A stretch of DNA of 17,575 nucleotides, from contig JACQIG010000038.1 of the NCBI GenBank assembly GCA_016198605.1, positions 1-17,575 on the forward strand, read 5' to 3'. Shown in pieces: positions 15,324 through 17,575 of the stretch; position 1 is the first letter of the stretch, and each line of letters opens with the position of its first letter. This DNA comes from Candidatus Aenigmatarchaeota archaeon (GTDB lineage: Archaea > Aenigmatarchaeota > Aenigmatarchaeia > QMZP01). Both the position numbers and the translations under genes were made by a program. Below the pieces are notes generated by a model. It searched no databases, was not told where the DNA came from, and worked only from the letters and a program-made list of their open reading frames with translations.

Positions 15324-17575
15324 ATGAAACTAAAAGCGCTGGTGGTGATGGTTGCGGCGGTTTTTGCAGCGGTAATGCTGTCCTCGGCGCCGGCCAATAC
15401 GGTCACGCCCCAGAGGTGGTGGAACAGCAGCTGGCATTACAGGATGGGCATAGACACCAACACGACATCCTTCAGCAGGACGGACTGGCCCATAGAGGCG
15501 GATGTGAATTTCACTGATGTGCTGCGCCAGATGAACAGAACAGGAACATTGGATGAGAATTCCACGAGGGTGATAGAATACAATTCCACGGGGGATGTGG
15601 TAGGGGAGAGGACAAGCCAGTTTGACAAGGCAGGCAACTACAACGCGACCACCAATGCGGTAATGACAGTGGTGTTCTCCCTGAACGGGACCAATGGCGC
15701 CAACACCGCCAGGAATTTTTTCCTGTATTTCGACACGACAGAGAACGGCCAGAAGCTGGCGGCTTCCTATCCCACAGACATCGCATACTCATGGAACGGC
15801 AAGGCGGCCACGGTCAACAACTCAAAGTTCAAGTGGGGGATAGACACCAACAGGGGCGAGAATACCTCAGGCCTTTCCAGGGCGGAAGGGACGTCGCTGA
15901 TAGTCTTCAATGTCCCTGCCAGCCAGAGGACGGCCGAGTATTCTGAATACACAAACGGCACCCACAACCTGACCTTTGACCTCAGGAACAATGCCACGTT
16001 TGCCAATGGCTCGGTGAGGCTCGTGCTGACGCAGCAGGGTGATGAAGTGGTGTTCAACTCAACCACCAGGACGAACCTCACGCGCATCATAAAGACTTAC
16101 ACATTCTACGCAAACCTCCCCTGGATAAAGGTCGAGCAGAACATAACCAACCTCAACTCGACAAACATAACCAGGAGATCTCCAGAGGGCGGCGCCCTGG
16201 CCTTTGATGCAGAGCGGGTGCTGGGCGTAGGCTCGCTGTTCTTTGAAAACCTGACAGAGCCCGGTTCCTGGGTGATGTCATCACCGCCAGGCGTTGCCAC
16301 AGTGGCATACATCAATGTCAATGAAACGGGTACCAACAATTTCTTTGGAAGCAACCAAAGCAAGCCGGGCAGGATAGGGATACAGCTGAACTCCACGGTG
16401 ATGCAGCCCAACCAGTCTGTCAAGCAGGTGTCTGTGCTGTATTTTGATGATCTTGTTGCGAATGATACCGCGGTTGAGATACTCAAAAGGGCCCTTCTGG
16501 ATCCGCCAAGCGTCTCCGTTCAGGGCGGAGAATCCTGGCTTGTTAACGTGAGTCCGCAGACTGATTTCCAGGTTTACAACAGGAATGACACTATACTGCT
16601 GTCGTCAAATGCCAACGGCACCTTTGATATGAACGACATAGTCAGGTTAGCCAACGCAACACTTGATATGGGAACGGCGGGTGCAGGGGACGACCAGACG
16701 ATAGAGCTGAATGACAATGGGACAAATGGAGACCAGGCAGCCGGAGACCAGGTATTTTCCAGGCGGTTCAACCTGTCAACAAACGATACGGCAGGCGCCT
16801 GGAACCTTACTGTAAAGGAGTATGATATTGACGGGAACCTGCTCAACCAGAGTTCAAGGCTGTTCAACGTCTCCAGCCAGTATAATGTCAACCAGACGCT
16901 TCTGACTTCCCCCATAATCGCCGGGCTATTCGTGAATGGCAGCGTGACCGTATCCAACGTAAGGAACGACATTGGGATAGGCGCAGCCGCGCTGAACTGC
17001 ACCTTCGGCCAGCTGAACGTCACCAACATAACCGACAATTCAAATGGCAACTATTCCATAAACTTCACCGCCCCTTCAAGCCCCGGCACATACGCGCTGA
17101 ATTGCACGGCCTCCAAATTCAACAATACAGGGACTGACATTGACAATTTCGTGGTGGAGTCGGCAACGACCAACATGTCCATCACCCCTTCCCCTCCCGC
17201 ATTCAATGCGACCCAGATAAGCCAGAATGCCTCCCAAGGCCTGAATGTCAGCATCAACCTCACAAACTTCGGGAATGGCACGGCATTCAGCGCGAATCTG
17301 TCAGTTTCCCTTCCCGCAAACTGGACAGCCAACATAACCCAGGGACAATGCGGCAACATAGCGTCCTCACAGTCATGCTTGATTTCCTTTGCCATAACGA
17401 TAGCGAACAAGACGGTCCCCGGGCTATATGGGGTAAACCTGACCGCCAACTGGACAAATCCTGATAACTCCCCCGGCGGCAACCAGAGCCAGGTCACCAT
17501 CAACGTCTCCTCAAATCCCATACTAAACATAGCAGAGGCCCTGCTCTCCGACAACGTCAGCGACGGCCTCTCCAA
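15324..17575 (+). CDS. Secreted modular surface glycoprotein, DUF2341-like N-terminus (3' partial)
   Basis: The frame is open from ATG 15324 to the right edge (750 complete codons, no stop). Residues 1-24 form a signal peptide: a Lys start, a hydrophobic core (ALVVMVAAVFAAVML) and a SAPA cleavage site. RWWNSSWHYR at 31-40 resembles the opening of DUF2341-type domains of archaeal surface proteins. A beta-rich region follows. DNGTNGDQAAGDQVF (from residue 464) is an acidic loop of the kind seen in extracellular Ig-like domains, possibly Ca-binding. An Ig-like domain occupies about 524-613. From 617 (base 17172) the sequence repeats the domain pair found in the giant protein at 7876 and 9232, including WTNPDNS and SNPILNI. 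N-X-S/T sequons are frequent. It is likely anchored at or beyond the missing C-terminus. A partner or paralogue of the giant protein's ectodomain is the likeliest role; whether it also ends in an ATPase cannot be seen. Confidence 0.93.
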   Translation, partial: MKLKALVVMVAAVFAAVMLSSAPANTVTPQRWWNSSWHYRMGIDTNTTSFSRTDWPIEADVNFTDVLRQMNRTGTLDENSTRVIEYNSTGDVVGERTSQFDKAGNYNATTNAVMTVVFSLNGTNGANTARNFFLYFDTTENGQKLAASYPTDIAYSWNGKAATVNNSKFKWGIDTNRGENTSGLSRAEGTSLIVFNVPASQRTAEYSEYTNGTHNLTFDLRNNATFANGSVRLVLTQQGDEVVFNSTTRTNLTRIIKTYTFYANLPWIKVEQNITNLNSTNITRRSPEGGALAFDAERVLGVGSLFFENLTEPGSWVMSSPPGVATVAYINVNETGTNNFFGSNQSKPGRIGIQLNSTVMQPNQSVKQVSVLYFDDLVANDTAVEILKRALLDPPSVSVQGGESWLVNVSPQTDFQVYNRNDTILLSSNANGTFDMNDIVRLANATLDMGTAGAGDDQTIELNDNGTNGDQAAGDQVFSRRFNLSTNDTAGAWNLTVKEYDIDGNLLNQSSRLFNVSSQYNVNQTLLTSPIIAGLFVNGSVTVSNVRNDIGIGAAALNCTFGQLNVTNITDNSNGNYSINFTAPSSPGTYALNCTASKFNNTGTDIDNFVVESATTNMSITPSPPAFNATQISQNASQGLNVSINLTNFGNGTAFSANLSVSLPANWTANITQGQCGNIASSQSCLISFAITIANKTVPGLYGVNLTANWTNPDNSPGGNQSQVTINVSSNPILNIAEALLSDNVSDGLS

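Noticed and set aside
1..17575. tRNA, rRNA, CRISPR array, insertion sequence or prophage features
   Set aside because: Nearly every base lies in one of three long coding frames. I saw no cloverleaf with TTC-type loop, no short direct repeats with unique spacers, no transposase and no terminal inverted repeats.

Overview
The window (17,575 bases, all genes on the + strand) looks archaeal. Isoleucine is mostly ATA and arginine mostly AGG. Shine-Dalgarno-like motifs match the archaeal 16S tail (GGAGG, AGGTGA). Two of the three proteins are dense in N-X-S/T sequons, as archaeal cell-surface glycoproteins are. The modular surface proteins and the paired CGNSxCE...C..DC motif suggest a DPANN-type or other uncultivated archaeon, but there is no phylogenetic marker and I cannot name a lineage.

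Layout. Bases 1-13515 are one uninterrupted reading frame, open at the left edge: at least 4504 residues of a giant membrane protein. In order it has (i) the tail of one module and then six tandem modules of about 320 residues, the sixth carrying an extra domain of about 112 residues; (ii) a pair of about 300-residue repeats; (iii) a pair of about 445-residue repeats plus a third partial copy; (iv) a domain resembling the carboxypeptidase regulatory fold; (v) two cysteine-knot-like motifs; (vi) a Pro-run/Gly-rich linker; (vii) two sequon-poor membrane-proximal beta domains; (viii) one transmembrane segment followed by basic residues; (ix) a HerA/VirB4-type P-loop ATPase with Walker A, Walker B and a downstream glutamine; (x) a helical C-terminal tail. 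A 66-base gap follows, then a 575-residue coiled-coil protein (13582-15309) with no sequons, no cysteine and no membrane segment, carrying three copies of a SHOCT-like helical hairpin. After 14 bases a third gene (15324 to the right edge) encodes a secreted, sequon-rich surface protein with a signal peptide and a DUF2341-like N-terminus. Its last visible domains match the 445-residue modules of the giant protein.

How the parts may work together (inference). The three genes are co-directional, tightly spaced and show no terminator between them, so they are probably one transcript. The giant protein puts a glycosylated stalk or adhesin outside and a motor ATPase inside on a single polypeptide. 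The coiled-coil protein is a natural cytosolic partner for that ATPase, and the third protein a natural extracellular partner sharing the same domains. The arrangement suggests a trans-envelope apparatus (surface contact coupled to ATP-driven translocation, assembly or signalling). I do not recognise it as a named system.
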